A DNA stretch of 64,000 bases. Source: Nocardiopsis sp. TSRI0078. Lineage in GTDB: Bacteria > Actinomycetota > Actinomycetes > Streptosporangiales > Streptosporangiaceae. Below, one piece after another: positions 16,169-25,187 of this stretch (the first letter of the stretch is position 1; every line of letters starts with the position of its first letter). The stretch lies in contig NZ_LWLB01000005.1 of NCBI RefSeq assembly GCF_001905145.1, positions 1 through 64,000 on the forward strand, given 5' to 3'. The position numbers and the translations under genes were made by a program. The notes beneath the pieces are model-generated. The model searched no databases and was not told the DNA's origin. It worked only from the letters and a program-made list of their open reading frames with translations.

Positions 16169-18715
16169 GTGGCAGGGAACCTGACACGGGACGAGGCACG
16201 GGAGCGGGCGCGGATTCTCAGCGTCGACTCCTACGCCGTGGAGCTGGACCTGACCACCGGTGCCGAGACCTTCCGGTCCACCACCGTGATCCGTTTCTCC
16301 AGTTCGGAGCCGGGGGCGCGCACGTTCGTCGAGCTGGCGGCGCCGAAGGTGCTCTCCGCGACGCTGAACGGCGCCGAGCTGGACCCGGCCGAGCTGTTCG
16401 ACGGCGAGCGCCTCGTCCTTCCCGAGGTGGCCGGGAGCAACGAGCTGACGGTCGTCGCCGACGCCGCGTACATGCGCACCGGCGAGGGCCTGCACCGGTT
16501 CGTGGACCCTGTCGACGAGTCGGTGTACCTGTACACCCAGTTCGAGACGGCCGACGCGCACCGCATGTTCGCGTGCTTCGACCAGCCCGACCTGAAGGCC
16601 ACCTTCGAGCTGACCGTGTTCGCGCCCCCGTCGTGGGAGGTCGTGTCCAACAGCGCCCCGGACGTGGAGCGCGAGGCCGCGGGCGAGGACCGGGTGCGCT
16701 GGCACTTCCCGGCCACTCCGGTGATGTCCACCTACATCACCGCGCTGATCGCGGGCCCCTACCACGTGGTGCGCGACGAGCACGACGGCATCCCGCTGGG
16801 CCTGTACTGCCGCGCCTCGCTGGCCGAGCACCTGGACTCCGAGGCCCTGTTCGAGGTCACCAAGCAGGGCTTCGACTTCTTCCACGGCCTGTTCGACCTG
16901 CGCTACCCCTTCGGCAAGTACGACCAGCTGTTCGTGCCCGAGTTCAACGCGGGGGCCATGGAGAACGCGGGGGCGGTCACGTTCCTGGAGGACTACGTCT
17001 TCCGCTCCCGGGTCACCGACGCCCGCTACGAGCGCCGCGCCGAGACGATCCTGCACGAGATGGCGCACATGTGGTTCGGCGACCTGGTCACCATGCGCTG
17101 GTGGGACGACCTGTGGCTGAACGAGTCGTTCGCGACCTACGCCAGCGTGTACTGCCAGGCCAACGCCACCCGGTGGACCGACGCATGGACGACGTTCGCC
17201 AACGTGGAGAAGGCGTGGGCGCTGCGCCAGGACCAGCTGCCCTCCACCCACCCGGTCGCCGCCGACATGGTCGACATCCAGGCGGTCGAGGTCAACTTCG
17301 ACGGCATCACCTACGCCAAGGGCGCCTCGGTGCTCAAGCAGCTCGCGGCCTACGTGGGCGTGGACGCGTTCTTCGCGGGCGTGCGCGCCTACTTCAAGGA
17401 GAACGCGTTCGGCAACACCGAGCTCAAGGACCTGCTCAAGCACCTGGAGGCCGCCTCCGGCCGCGACCTGTCGGGCTGGTCGCGCGACTGGCTGGAGACC
17501 ACGGGCGTCAACACGATGCGTCCGGAGTTCGAGGTGGACGCCGAGGGGAACCTCACCTCCTTCTCCGTGCTCCAGGAGGCGCCCGCCGAGCACCCGACGC
17601 TGCGCTCGCACCGTCTGGCGATCGGCCTGTACGACCGCACGGAGAAGGGCGTCGTGCGCCGCGAGCGCGTGGAGCTGGACGTGCGCGGCGAGCGCACCGA
17701 GGTGCCGGAGCTGGTCGGCAGCGCCCGGCCGGACCTGGTGCTGATCAACGACGACGACCTCACCTTCACCAAGGTCCGCCTGGACGAGCGCTCCCTGCGC
17801 ACCGTGGTGGAGGGCGCCGGCGAGATCCGCGACTCCCTGCCGCGCGCGCTGGCCTTCGGCGCCGCCTGGGACATGACCCGCGACGGCGAGATGGCCGCCC
17901 GCGACTACGTCTCCCTGGTCATCTCCGGTATCAGCGGCGTGGACGACGTCATGGTCGCCCAGACCCTGCTGCGCCAGGCCACCTCGGCGCTGCACATGTA
18001 CGCCGACCCGGCCTGGCGCCCGTTCGGCTTCGAGCAGCTCTCCGAGCGGCTGCGCGAGCTGCTGACCGCCGCCGAGCCGGGCGGGGACCTGCAGCTGGCC
18101 TACGCCAACGCGCTGGCGGCCTCGGCGGTGACCGACGCCCACCTGTCCCTGCTGCAGGGCCTGCTGGACGGCGCGATCACCGTGGACGGCCTGACGGTGG
18201 ACACCGACCTGCGCTGGACGCTGCTGCGCCGCCTGGTCGCGGCGGGCAAGGCCGGTGAGGCGGAGATCGCCGCCGAGCTGGAGCGGGACCCCACCGCGAC
18301 CGGTCACCGGCACGCCGCCGGCGCCCGGGCCGCGATCCCCACCGCCGAGGCCAAGGCCTCCGCCTGGGAGCGGATCGTGGGCGAGGAGCTGGCCAACGCC
18401 GAGTTCCGCGCGGTGCTGCTGGGCTTCACCGAGCCGGGCCAGGCCGAGCTGTACCGGCCCTACATGGAGAAGTACTTCGCGCAGCTGGCCCCGGCCTGGG
18501 AGAAGTGGACGGGCGAGTTCGCGCAGACCTTCGCCGAGGTGGTCTACCCCGGCCACCTGGTGGAGGAGGAGACGCTGGAGCGCACGGACGCCTACATCGC
18601 CGAGGCCGCCCCGCCGCCGGCGCTGCGCCGTCTGCTGATCGAGGGCCGGGCGGGCGTGGAGCGCGCCCTGCGCGCCCGCGCCGCCGACATCGCCGCGGGC
18701 GCACGGCAGGGGTAG
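16169..18715 (+). CDS. pepN: Aminopeptidase N (M1 metallopeptidase)
   Basis: 848-residue zinc aminopeptidase that trims N-terminal residues from peptides in the cytoplasm, downstream of the Clp protease. The exopeptidase motif GAMENAG and the zinc site HEMAHMWFG followed by NESFATY (HExxH-18-E, about residues 295-320) are intact. The C-terminal ERAP1-like helical domain fills residues 500-848. The GTG at 16169 with GGAGGG eight bases upstream is chosen; a GTG at 16164 is out of frame. Confidence 0.96.
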   Translation: MAGNLTRDEARERARILSVDSYAVELDLTTGAETFRSTTVIRFSSSEPGARTFVELAAPKVLSATLNGAELDPAELFDGERLVLPEVAGSNELTVVADAAYMRTGEGLHRFVDPVDESVYLYTQFETADAHRMFACFDQPDLKATFELTVFAPPSWEVVSNSAPDVEREAAGEDRVRWHFPATPVMSTYITALIAGPYHVVRDEHDGIPLGLYCRASLAEHLDSEALFEVTKQGFDFFHGLFDLRYPFGKYDQLFVPEFNAGAMENAGAVTFLEDYVFRSRVTDARYERRAETILHEMAHMWFGDLVTMRWWDDLWLNESFATYASVYCQANATRWTDAWTTFANVEKAWALRQDQLPSTHPVAADMVDIQAVEVNFDGITYAKGASVLKQLAAYVGVDAFFAGVRAYFKENAFGNTELKDLLKHLEAASGRDLSGWSRDWLETTGVNTMRPEFEVDAEGNLTSFSVLQEAPAEHPTLRSHRLAIGLYDRTEKGVVRRERVELDVRGERTEVPELVGSARPDLVLINDDDLTFTKVRLDERSLRTVVEGAGEIRDSLPRALAFGAAWDMTRDGEMAARDYVSLVISGISGVDDVMVAQTLLRQATSALHMYADPAWRPFGFEQLSERLRELLTAAEPGGDLQLAYANALAASAVTDAHLSLLQGLLDGAITVDGLTVDTDLRWTLLRRLVAAGKAGEAEIAAELERDPTATGHRHAAGARAAIPTAEAKASAWERIVGEELANAEFRAVLLGFTEPGQAELYRPYMEKYFAQLAPAWEKWTGEFAQTFAEVVYPGHLVEEETLERTDAYIAEAAPPPALRRLLIEGRAGVERALRARAADIAAGARQG

Positions 18716-18736
18716 TCCGCACCCGGACGCCCATGC

Positions 18737-18777
18737 GGCACGGCCGCTCCGTCGCTCCGCGGCGGGGCGGCCGTGCC
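18737..18777 (+). terminator. Terminator of pepN
   Basis: GGCACGGCCGC (18737-18747) pairs perfectly with GCGGCCGTGCC (18767-18777), 21 bases after the pepN stop codon. Confidence 0.6.
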
Positions 18778-18822
18778 CTTCCCGGGCCGTGCCGCCCTTC
18801 CGGGGGCACCGCCTCCGACGCA

Positions 18823-18847
18823 CCTCCCCTTCCTCAGGAGGGGGAGG
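18823..18847 (-). terminator. Hairpin after malQ
   Basis: CCTCCCC (18823-18829) and GGGGAGG (18841-18847) form a stem just beyond the malQ stop codon on the minus strand. Confidence 0.5.
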
Positions 18848-18850
18848 ACG

Positions 18851-20884
18851 TCACAGGGTGCGCCCCTGTCCCCCGCCGACCGGGCCGAGGGTACGCCGTA
18901 TGCGCGCCACCATTCGGGGGTCGGCGAGCAGTTCGTCCACGAGCACCGGCTCGCCCTCCCCGTTGGTGAGCGGGATGCGCCAGTTCGGGTACTCGTCGCA
19001 GGTGCCCGGCTGGTTCTGCATCCGCCGATCCCCCACCACGTCGGTGAGCGCCACCCCGACCATGCGGGCGGGGGTGGCCACCAGGTAGGCGTGCATGGCC
19101 GCCACCACGGCGGCGGGGTCGGTCACCGGGTCGACGCCCTCGTCGAGCAGGCCCAGCTCCACCAGCAGCTCCCGCCACCGCTCCACCCGGGCCTCGGCGT
19201 CGGCGCGCTCCTCCTCCACCGGTCGGCCGAGCAGCCCCAGCCGGTCGCGCAGCTCCACGTGCTCGGTGGACAGGAACGAGGCCACCGGCGGCAGGTCGTG
19301 GGTGGCGACCGTGGCCAGGCAGTCGGCGCGCCACTGGCCGGGGGTGCGCGGCTCTCCCTTGGAGTCCTGTTCGAACCACAGTACGGACGTGCCCAGGACC
19401 CCGCGGTCGGCGAGGTGCTCGCGCACCCACGGCTCCACCGTGCCCAGGTCCTCCCCGACCACGACGGCGTCCGCGCGGTGGGCGGCCAGGGCGAGCGTGC
19501 CCACCATGCCCTCGTGGTCGTACCTGACGTAGGTGCCCTCGGCGGCGGAGGCCCCCTCGGGCACGCACCACAGGCGGAACATGCCCATGACGTGGTCGAT
19601 CCGGACGCCGCCCGCGTGGCGCAGCGCCTGGGAGAGGATCTGGCGGAACGGGCCGTAGCCGAGCTCGGCCAGCCGCCGGGGGTGCCAGGGCGGCTGTCCC
19701 CAGTCCTGGCCCCGCCGGTTGAACTCGTCCGGGGGCGCGCCCGCGTGCAGGCCGGCGACGAGCGCGCCGCCGTACATCCACGCGTCCGCGCCGCCCGCCT
19801 GCACGCCGATCGCCAGGTCGTGCACGATGCCGACGCCCATCCCCCCGCTCTCGGCGGTGGCCTGCGCCTGGGCGAGCTGTTCGTCGAGGATCCACTGGAG
19901 CCAGCGGTGGAACTCCACCGCCGACCACCGGCGCAGGGCCTCCTCACCGACCCCCCGGGCGTGGACGTCGCGCAGGTGGCCGGGCCAGTCCCGGTAGTCG
20001 GTGCCGTACTCCTCGGCCAGGGCCGACCAGGTGGCGAACTCGACCAGGGGCTGGCCCTCGCGTTCCAGGTAGGTGCGCAGGGCGGCCTCTCTGCCGGGCG
20101 CCCGGGGCACCTCGAAGAGCACCTCCAGGGCGGCGCGCTTGGCCTTCCACACCGAGTCGCGGTCGAGCAGGTCGGCCGTGCGGCCGCGTTCGCGCAGCGG
20201 CCGGGCCAGGCGCTGGATGCCCTCGCGCTGGGCGGGGTCGAGGCGGGCGTACTCGGGGACGTCCTCGACCCGGATGTAGAGGGGGCTGGCGTAGCGGCGG
20301 CTGACCGGCAGGTAGGGCGAGGGCTCCACGGGGGGCAGCGGCTCGGTGGCGTGCACCGGGTTGATCAGGGCGAAGTCGGCGCCCAAGTCGCGCGAGCTCC
20401 AGTCGGCGAGCTCGGCGAGGTCGCGCAGGTCGCCGGTGCCCCAGGAGGCGCGGGAGCGCACGCTGTAGATCTGCGCCATGATCCCCCACAGGCGCGGGTT
20501 GTCCCGCAGCGCGCTGGGCTCGACCCGGTCGGGGACCACGAGCAGGGGCGCGTCGTGCTCGGCTCCGCCGTCGGTGACGCGCAGGGTGTGCACGCCCAGA
20601 GGCAGGCCGGGGTCGAAGGGCAGCAGGGAGCCGTCGGAGGTCTCCACCACGCTGCGGGACCCTCCGGGCAGTACGAGGTCGGGCGCCTTGCCCTCCCGGA
20701 CGACCACCGCCGGGGGCAGGGGACCCCTGTCCGCGGTGTCCGGCGCGGCGGGGTCCACCCCCAGCGCCGCCAGGACATGGCGGATGGTGTCGGGGCTGAC
20801 CGGGACCCGTCGTCCCCGCCAGTCCTCGTAGGCCGTCGCGACTCCGTGCTGCTCTGCCACCCGTGCCAGCTGAACGTCCCTCAC
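18851..20884 (-). CDS. malQ: 4-alpha-glucanotransferase (amylomaltase, GH77)
   Basis: 677-residue GH77 enzyme that transfers alpha-1,4-glucan segments in glycogen and maltodextrin metabolism. The nucleophile Asp is in VRIDHVMGMFRLW, the acid/base Glu in VVGEDLGTVE and the third acid in ATHDLPPVASF. The 150-residue N-terminal extension before WGIMAQIYSVRS is typical of actinobacterial MalQ. The GTG start at 20884 gives MRDVQLARVAEQHGV, matching family starts. Divergent from the MFS gene. Confidence 0.95.
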   Translation of the reverse strand: MRDVQLARVAEQHGVATAYEDWRGRRVPVSPDTIRHVLAALGVDPAAPDTADRGPLPPAVVVREGKAPDLVLPGGSRSVVETSDGSLLPFDPGLPLGVHTLRVTDGGAEHDAPLLVVPDRVEPSALRDNPRLWGIMAQIYSVRSRASWGTGDLRDLAELADWSSRDLGADFALINPVHATEPLPPVEPSPYLPVSRRYASPLYIRVEDVPEYARLDPAQREGIQRLARPLRERGRTADLLDRDSVWKAKRAALEVLFEVPRAPGREAALRTYLEREGQPLVEFATWSALAEEYGTDYRDWPGHLRDVHARGVGEEALRRWSAVEFHRWLQWILDEQLAQAQATAESGGMGVGIVHDLAIGVQAGGADAWMYGGALVAGLHAGAPPDEFNRRGQDWGQPPWHPRRLAELGYGPFRQILSQALRHAGGVRIDHVMGMFRLWCVPEGASAAEGTYVRYDHEGMVGTLALAAHRADAVVVGEDLGTVEPWVREHLADRGVLGTSVLWFEQDSKGEPRTPGQWRADCLATVATHDLPPVASFLSTEHVELRDRLGLLGRPVEEERADAEARVERWRELLVELGLLDEGVDPVTDPAAVVAAMHAYLVATPARMVGVALTDVVGDRRMQNQPGTCDEYPNWRIPLTNGEGEPVLVDELLADPRMVARIRRTLGPVGGGQGRTL

Positions 20885-21068
20885 AGAATCCGATCATGCC
20901 CTACCAGGGGCTCCGTACACCGGAGGCCGTACCGGCGTGGGGCCAGAACGTGCCCGAGGTACCGGCCGATAACGACCGGGGGAGCCGGTGCCGCCGGACT
21001 ACCGGGTACGTACGGGCGGGCGTCCTGTACGGGTCGTTAATCCGATCGCCGCATGTCCTTGACGACTG

Positions 21069-21074
21069 CATAAT
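21069..21074 (+). promoter_or_regulatory. -10 element for a leaderless MFS transcript
   Basis: CATAAT lies six bases before the GTG start of the MFS gene, so transcription would begin at or within one base of the start codon. Confidence 0.45.
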
Positions 21075-21080
21075 CGGACT

Positions 21081-22391
21081 GTGCTCGCGAACTACCGGCG
21101 CCTCTTCGCCGTTCCCCACGTCCTCTCCCTGCTGGCCTGGTCCCTGACCGCGCGCTTCTACATGCCGGGCCTGATGATCGCGGTCACCTTCCTGGTCGAG
21201 GAGTGGACCGGTTCCTACACCCTGGCCGGACTGGTCGCGGGCGCCTTCACCCTGGGCCTGGCCCTGGTGGGACCGCTGCGGGGTCGGATGGCCGATCGGG
21301 GCGGCACCGACCGGCTGGTGCTGGTGTGCGGCGTGGTGTTCAGCGTGGGGCTGGTGGGACTGCTTCTGCTTCCCGGGGTGCTGTGGTGGCTCTCGGTTCC
21401 GCTGGCTCTGGTCACCGGGTTGTTCGGCACCCCCGCGAACCAGGTCGTGCGCGCGCTGTGGCCGCGGCTGACACACGGCGCGGAGCGGCAGGCGATCTAC
21501 GCGGCCGAGGCCACCACCCAGGAGCTCCTGTTCGTCTTCTCCCCCATCCTGACCGCCGGCGTGGTGGCCCTCGCCGGGCCGCGCTGGGCGCTGCTCATGC
21601 TCTCGGTGCTGGCGCTGCTCGGCGCGCTCGGTTTCGCCCGCGCCCTGCGCCGGGCCGGGGTGACCGGGCCCGCGCCGACCGACGACGCGGACGGCGCCGA
21701 CGGCGGGGAGGCGGGCCCCCGCCGGAGCCTGCTGCTCCATCCCGCGCTGGTGGTGCTCTTCCTCATGTGCCTGCTGATGGTCAGCGGGGTCATGGGGATG
21801 GACCTGGTCATCGTGGCGTGGGCCAACGAGCTCGACGCCCCGCACTACGTGATGGTGCTGGCGTCGGTGTGGGCTCTGGGGTCGCTGGTGGGCGGCGCGA
21901 TCGCGGGCGGGCTGCGCGGCCGCCCGCACCTGGTGCGGCGCTGTTTCGGATCGGCGCTGGGCGTGGCGGTCCTGGTGCCGTTCGTGCCGCCCGTCACGCA
22001 TCTGCCGACACCGCTGCTGATCACCCCCCTGCTCTTCGTCTCCGGGATGGCGCTGGCGCCGACCCTGGCCGCGGTGATGGGCCGCATGGGCGACCTGGCC
22101 CCCGCGCGGCGGCGGGCCGAGGCGTTCGGATGGATGTCCACCGCGATGGGCACCGGCGGTGCGGTGGCCGGTCCGCTGACCGGCGCGCTGGTCGACCTCA
22201 TGGGGATCGCGGGCGGCGTGCTGAGCGCCACGGCCCTGGTGCTGGTGGCGGCGCTGCTGAGCCTGTTCGTGCCCGAACCGCGCTCCGAGGCCCCCCGAGC
22301 GCCCGAGGCCGCGGACGTCCCGGGCACTGGGAGGGACGCGCCGCGGGTCCCGCCGGTACACGGCGCCGGGGCGCTCGACGAGCTCCGCTAG
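21081..22391 (+). CDS. MFS transporter
   Basis: 436 residues with about twelve hydrophobic helices and the cytoplasmic loop GRMADRGGTDRL after helix 2, the MFS motif-A position. A charged loop (about residues 195-215) divides two six-helix halves. It resembles DHA-type multidrug or sugar efflux proteins; the substrate is unknown. The start codon GTG has no Shine-Dalgarno and sits six bases after a CATAAT box, suggesting a leaderless mRNA. Divergent from malQ, but a maltodextrin role would be guesswork. Confidence 0.88.
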   Translation: MLANYRRLFAVPHVLSLLAWSLTARFYMPGLMIAVTFLVEEWTGSYTLAGLVAGAFTLGLALVGPLRGRMADRGGTDRLVLVCGVVFSVGLVGLLLLPGVLWWLSVPLALVTGLFGTPANQVVRALWPRLTHGAERQAIYAAEATTQELLFVFSPILTAGVVALAGPRWALLMLSVLALLGALGFARALRRAGVTGPAPTDDADGADGGEAGPRRSLLLHPALVVLFLMCLLMVSGVMGMDLVIVAWANELDAPHYVMVLASVWALGSLVGGAIAGGLRGRPHLVRRCFGSALGVAVLVPFVPPVTHLPTPLLITPLLFVSGMALAPTLAAVMGRMGDLAPARRRAEAFGWMSTAMGTGGAVAGPLTGALVDLMGIAGGVLSATALVLVAALLSLFVPEPRSEAPRAPEAADVPGTGRDAPRVPPVHGAGALDELR

Positions 22392-22496
22392 ACCGCTTCC
22401 CCGGCCGGCTCCGTCCTGCCCTCGCGCGGCGCTCCGCCGCCGCCGGCGGGCCTCCCGCCCCGTGCGTTCGCGGCGGCCGTCCGCGCGTCCCCGGGT

Positions 22497-23936
22497 TCAG
22501 CCATTCCAGCCGGGAGGCACCCGGTGGGCCCACGGGCGGGCGCGTTCCAGCTGCGCGGACAGTGACAGCAGGGTGCCCTCCCCGCCCATGCGTCCGGTGA
22601 GCATCACGCCGACGGGCAGTCCCCCGGGCGACCAGTGCAGGGGGACGCTGACCGAGGGCTGGCCCGAGACGTTGTAGACCGAGGTGAACGGTGTGAACCC
22701 GGTCATCCGCCGGAACTCCTCCTCCGGGCCGCCGCCGGTGAAGTGGCCGATCGGGACCGGGGGCGTGGCCAGCGTGGGCGAGAGCACGGCGTCGAGGGGA
22801 CCGGTCGCGGCGACCATGGAGCGCACGCCGCGCTGGAGGCGGGCGCAGGCCGCGATGTAGTCGGGGACGGGGGTGGCCCGTGCGCGTTCGCGCAGCCACT
22901 GGTTGAGGGGGTCGAGCTCGGTCTCCCGGGAGGGGTCGACGGGGGCGGCCGAGGCCATCGCGGCCCAGAGGACCTGGAAGTCCTCCATGAAGGTGCCGCC
23001 GAAGTGGGCGTCCCCCGGCTCGGGGACCTCCTCCACCTCATGGCCGAGGTCGCCCAGCAGGCGGACGGTCTCCTCGTGGGCGGCCAGGACGTCGGGGTGG
23101 ACGGGGATGCCGGCGGAGCCCGTGGTGGCGTAGCACCCGATGCGCAGGCGTCCGGGCTCGCGGTCCACGTGGCCGGTGAAGCTCTCGCCTGGCGGCAGGG
23201 GTGGCGCGGTGAAGTGATCGCCCGGCCGGGAGAGGGTCATGGCGTCCAGGAGGAGGGCGGCGTCGCGGACGTCGCGGCTGAGGGGGCCGGAGGTGGACAG
23301 CCCGGCGAGGTCGGGTTTGAGGGGCGCACCGGAGATCCGGCCGCGGGTGGGCTTGAGGCCGAAGAGCCCGCACACGCCGGCGGGGATGCGGATGGAGCCT
23401 CCGCCGTCGCTGCCGTGGGCGACGGGGGCGAGCCCGGCGGCGACGGCCGCCGCGGCGCCCCCGCTGGAGCCGCCCGGGGACAGGTCGGTGTTCCAGGGGT
23501 TGCGGGTGGGCGGGGCGACACCGTTCTCGGTGTAGCAGCTCGATCCGAACTCGGGGGTGTTGGTCTTCCCGGGCAGGACCGCGCCCGCCTCGCGCAGCCG
23601 GGCGACCATGTCGGAGTCGATCGGGGCCACGGCGTCGCGGAAGACCCGGGACCCCTGGGTGAGCCGGACCCCGGCGACGGGTTCGAGGTCCTTGATCGGC
23701 ACGGGGAGGCCGAGCAGGGGCGGCAGGGAGTCGGGCGTGTCACCCATGACCCGTTTCTCCGCGTAACGGGCTTGTTCAAGCGCCTTTTCTGGAGTGACCG
23801 TAATGTACGCACCATAACGGTGGTCATATCGTTCGATCCGGCTCAGACAGTGCTCAGTGATCTCAGTAGGGGACAGTTCACGACTGCGGACCATCGCCAG
23901 GAGGCGGTGAGCCGGAAGGTCATGGATCTGGGTCAT
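22497..23936 (-). CDS. Amidase (amidase signature family)
   Basis: 479 residues. The Ser-cisSer-Lys triad is visible: Lys in PVPIKDLEPVAG, and the glycine/serine-rich signature SPGGSSGGAAAAVAAGLAPVA followed by GSDGGGSIRIPA. Family members hydrolyse small amides or act as GatA; the lack of gatB/gatC neighbours and of the GatA-specific context favours a general amidase. The ATG at 23936 lacks a ribosome site and follows TAACCT by eight bases, so the mRNA may be leaderless. Divergent from the NERD gene. Confidence 0.92.
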   Translation of the reverse strand: MTQIHDLPAHRLLAMVRSRELSPTEITEHCLSRIERYDHRYGAYITVTPEKALEQARYAEKRVMGDTPDSLPPLLGLPVPIKDLEPVAGVRLTQGSRVFRDAVAPIDSDMVARLREAGAVLPGKTNTPEFGSSCYTENGVAPPTRNPWNTDLSPGGSSGGAAAAVAAGLAPVAHGSDGGGSIRIPAGVCGLFGLKPTRGRISGAPLKPDLAGLSTSGPLSRDVRDAALLLDAMTLSRPGDHFTAPPLPPGESFTGHVDREPGRLRIGCYATTGSAGIPVHPDVLAAHEETVRLLGDLGHEVEEVPEPGDAHFGGTFMEDFQVLWAAMASAAPVDPSRETELDPLNQWLRERARATPVPDYIAACARLQRGVRSMVAATGPLDAVLSPTLATPPVPIGHFTGGGPEEEFRRMTGFTPFTSVYNVSGQPSVSVPLHWSPGGLPVGVMLTGRMGGEGTLLSLSAQLERARPWAHRVPPGWNG

Positions 23937-23944
23937 ACCGATGC

Positions 23945-23950
23945 AGGTTA
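23945..23950 (-). promoter_or_regulatory. -10 element for a leaderless amidase transcript
   Basis: TAACCT on the minus strand, eight bases before the amidase ATG, with no Shine-Dalgarno in between. Confidence 0.4.
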
Positions 23951-24104
23951 GCGGGAACCCCACCGGGCACCACGGAGACGGGAGGACCTTCTCTAGAGAA
24001 GCTGACCAAACAGTAACCATTCCCTGTCCCGGCACACCGAACACGCATGTGAGCCGAGACACAAGGGAAGAAAAGTGTGAGAAGTAATGCACTAGGACTC
24101 GGAT

Positions 24105-24932
24105 ATGGATCGAACTAACGTGTCCGACGTGGAATCGGCAACCAGAGTGAACGGCCATACCCCATCGTCCGAGGGCTCGGATCAGCAAAGCCCCGAAACC
24201 CTCTTTTTCCCCAACAAGAACAACGACAAGGAGATCTCGGGCGGGAAGGCGGTCTACGGCGCGCTGCGGGACAACCAGACCGCCCGCAGATGGCTCCTGC
24301 GCGGAAGCGTCGCGGCCGTGGCCGCCCTCGTGACCGGCGTGCTCACGACCGAGTGGCGGATCGGTGTGACCTTCGGGATCATCACCCTGGTCGGACTCAT
24401 GGTGTACTCCTCGCGGCGTGAGTCGGAGATCCCCCGGTGGCGCAAGCCCTCGGCCGCCCAGCGCAAGACCGAGGCCCAGCTCAAGGTGATGAAGCAGCTC
24501 GGCTACCGGGTCCTGCACGCCCGTGCCGTGCCCGGCGGCAACGGTCAGATCGACCACTTCATCGTGGGTCGTCGCGGCGCGTTCGCGATCGACTCCGAGT
24601 CGTGGGACAAGCGCCTGCCGCTGCGCAACAAGCTGGAGAAGCTCTACCACGGGCGGTTCAGCAAGAACGAGCGGATCGACGAGGCCCTGGAGGAGGCCAA
24701 ACGGGCGGAGGAGCTGATCAGCAAGGAGCTCGGCCGCGAGATCAAGGTGCGCGCGTCGCTGGCCATCTACGGCCCCGGCATGCCCTGGGACAGCCACCGG
24801 CTGCGGGGTGTGGACATCATCACCGGGACCAAGGTCCGCAAGTGGCTGCGCAGCGGCCGCGACCGCCTTACCGACACCGAGATCGAGGAGATCTACCAGG
24901 CCGCGCAGAAGGTACTGCTCCCCAGGCACTGA
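24105..24932 (+). CDS. NERD-domain membrane protein
   Basis: 275 residues: a polar N-terminal region of 60 residues, two membrane helices (about 64-104), then a nuclease-related domain (NERD) from about 120. The segment GQIDHFIVGRRGAFAIDSESW aligns with the NERD core, but the usual E-x-K after the second strand reads DSESW, so the catalytic Lys appears lost. The C-terminal half is a charged helical region. Function unknown; NERD proteins may process nucleic acids or act as scaffolds. The start has only a weak AGGA. Confidence 0.75.
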   Translation: MDRTNVSDVESATRVNGHTPSSEGSDQQSPETLFFPNKNNDKEISGGKAVYGALRDNQTARRWLLRGSVAAVAALVTGVLTTEWRIGVTFGIITLVGLMVYSSRRESEIPRWRKPSAAQRKTEAQLKVMKQLGYRVLHARAVPGGNGQIDHFIVGRRGAFAIDSESWDKRLPLRNKLEKLYHGRFSKNERIDEALEEAKRAEELISKELGREIKVRASLAIYGPGMPWDSHRLRGVDIITGTKVRKWLRSGRDRLTDTEIEEIYQAAQKVLLPRH

Positions 24933-25187
24933 CCCCCTTCCGACACAGTGCGGGCCCGGGACCGACCACAGCGCCGTGGCACCCGGGCCTTTCTCCGTAC
25001 ACCGGCCACGACCCGTGCGCCGGCACGCCCCGCGGGGCCGCCGCCACGTCCCGGCACGGCGCCGACCCGCGCCCCCACCGGGGACGTCTCACGATCCGGA
25101 TCCCCCGTCTTCCACTCCGAGACCACAACAGTGCGCCGAAGGACTACCATCGAGGGGAAACACCCGTAACGAATGGGAGTCCGCCCC

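Noticed and set aside
13465..18258. Very long antisense frames opposite aldehyde dehydrogenase, pepN and other genes
   Set aside because: Typical high-GC shadow frames: no ribosome site, arginine/alanine/proline-rich composition and complete overlap with a recognisable gene.
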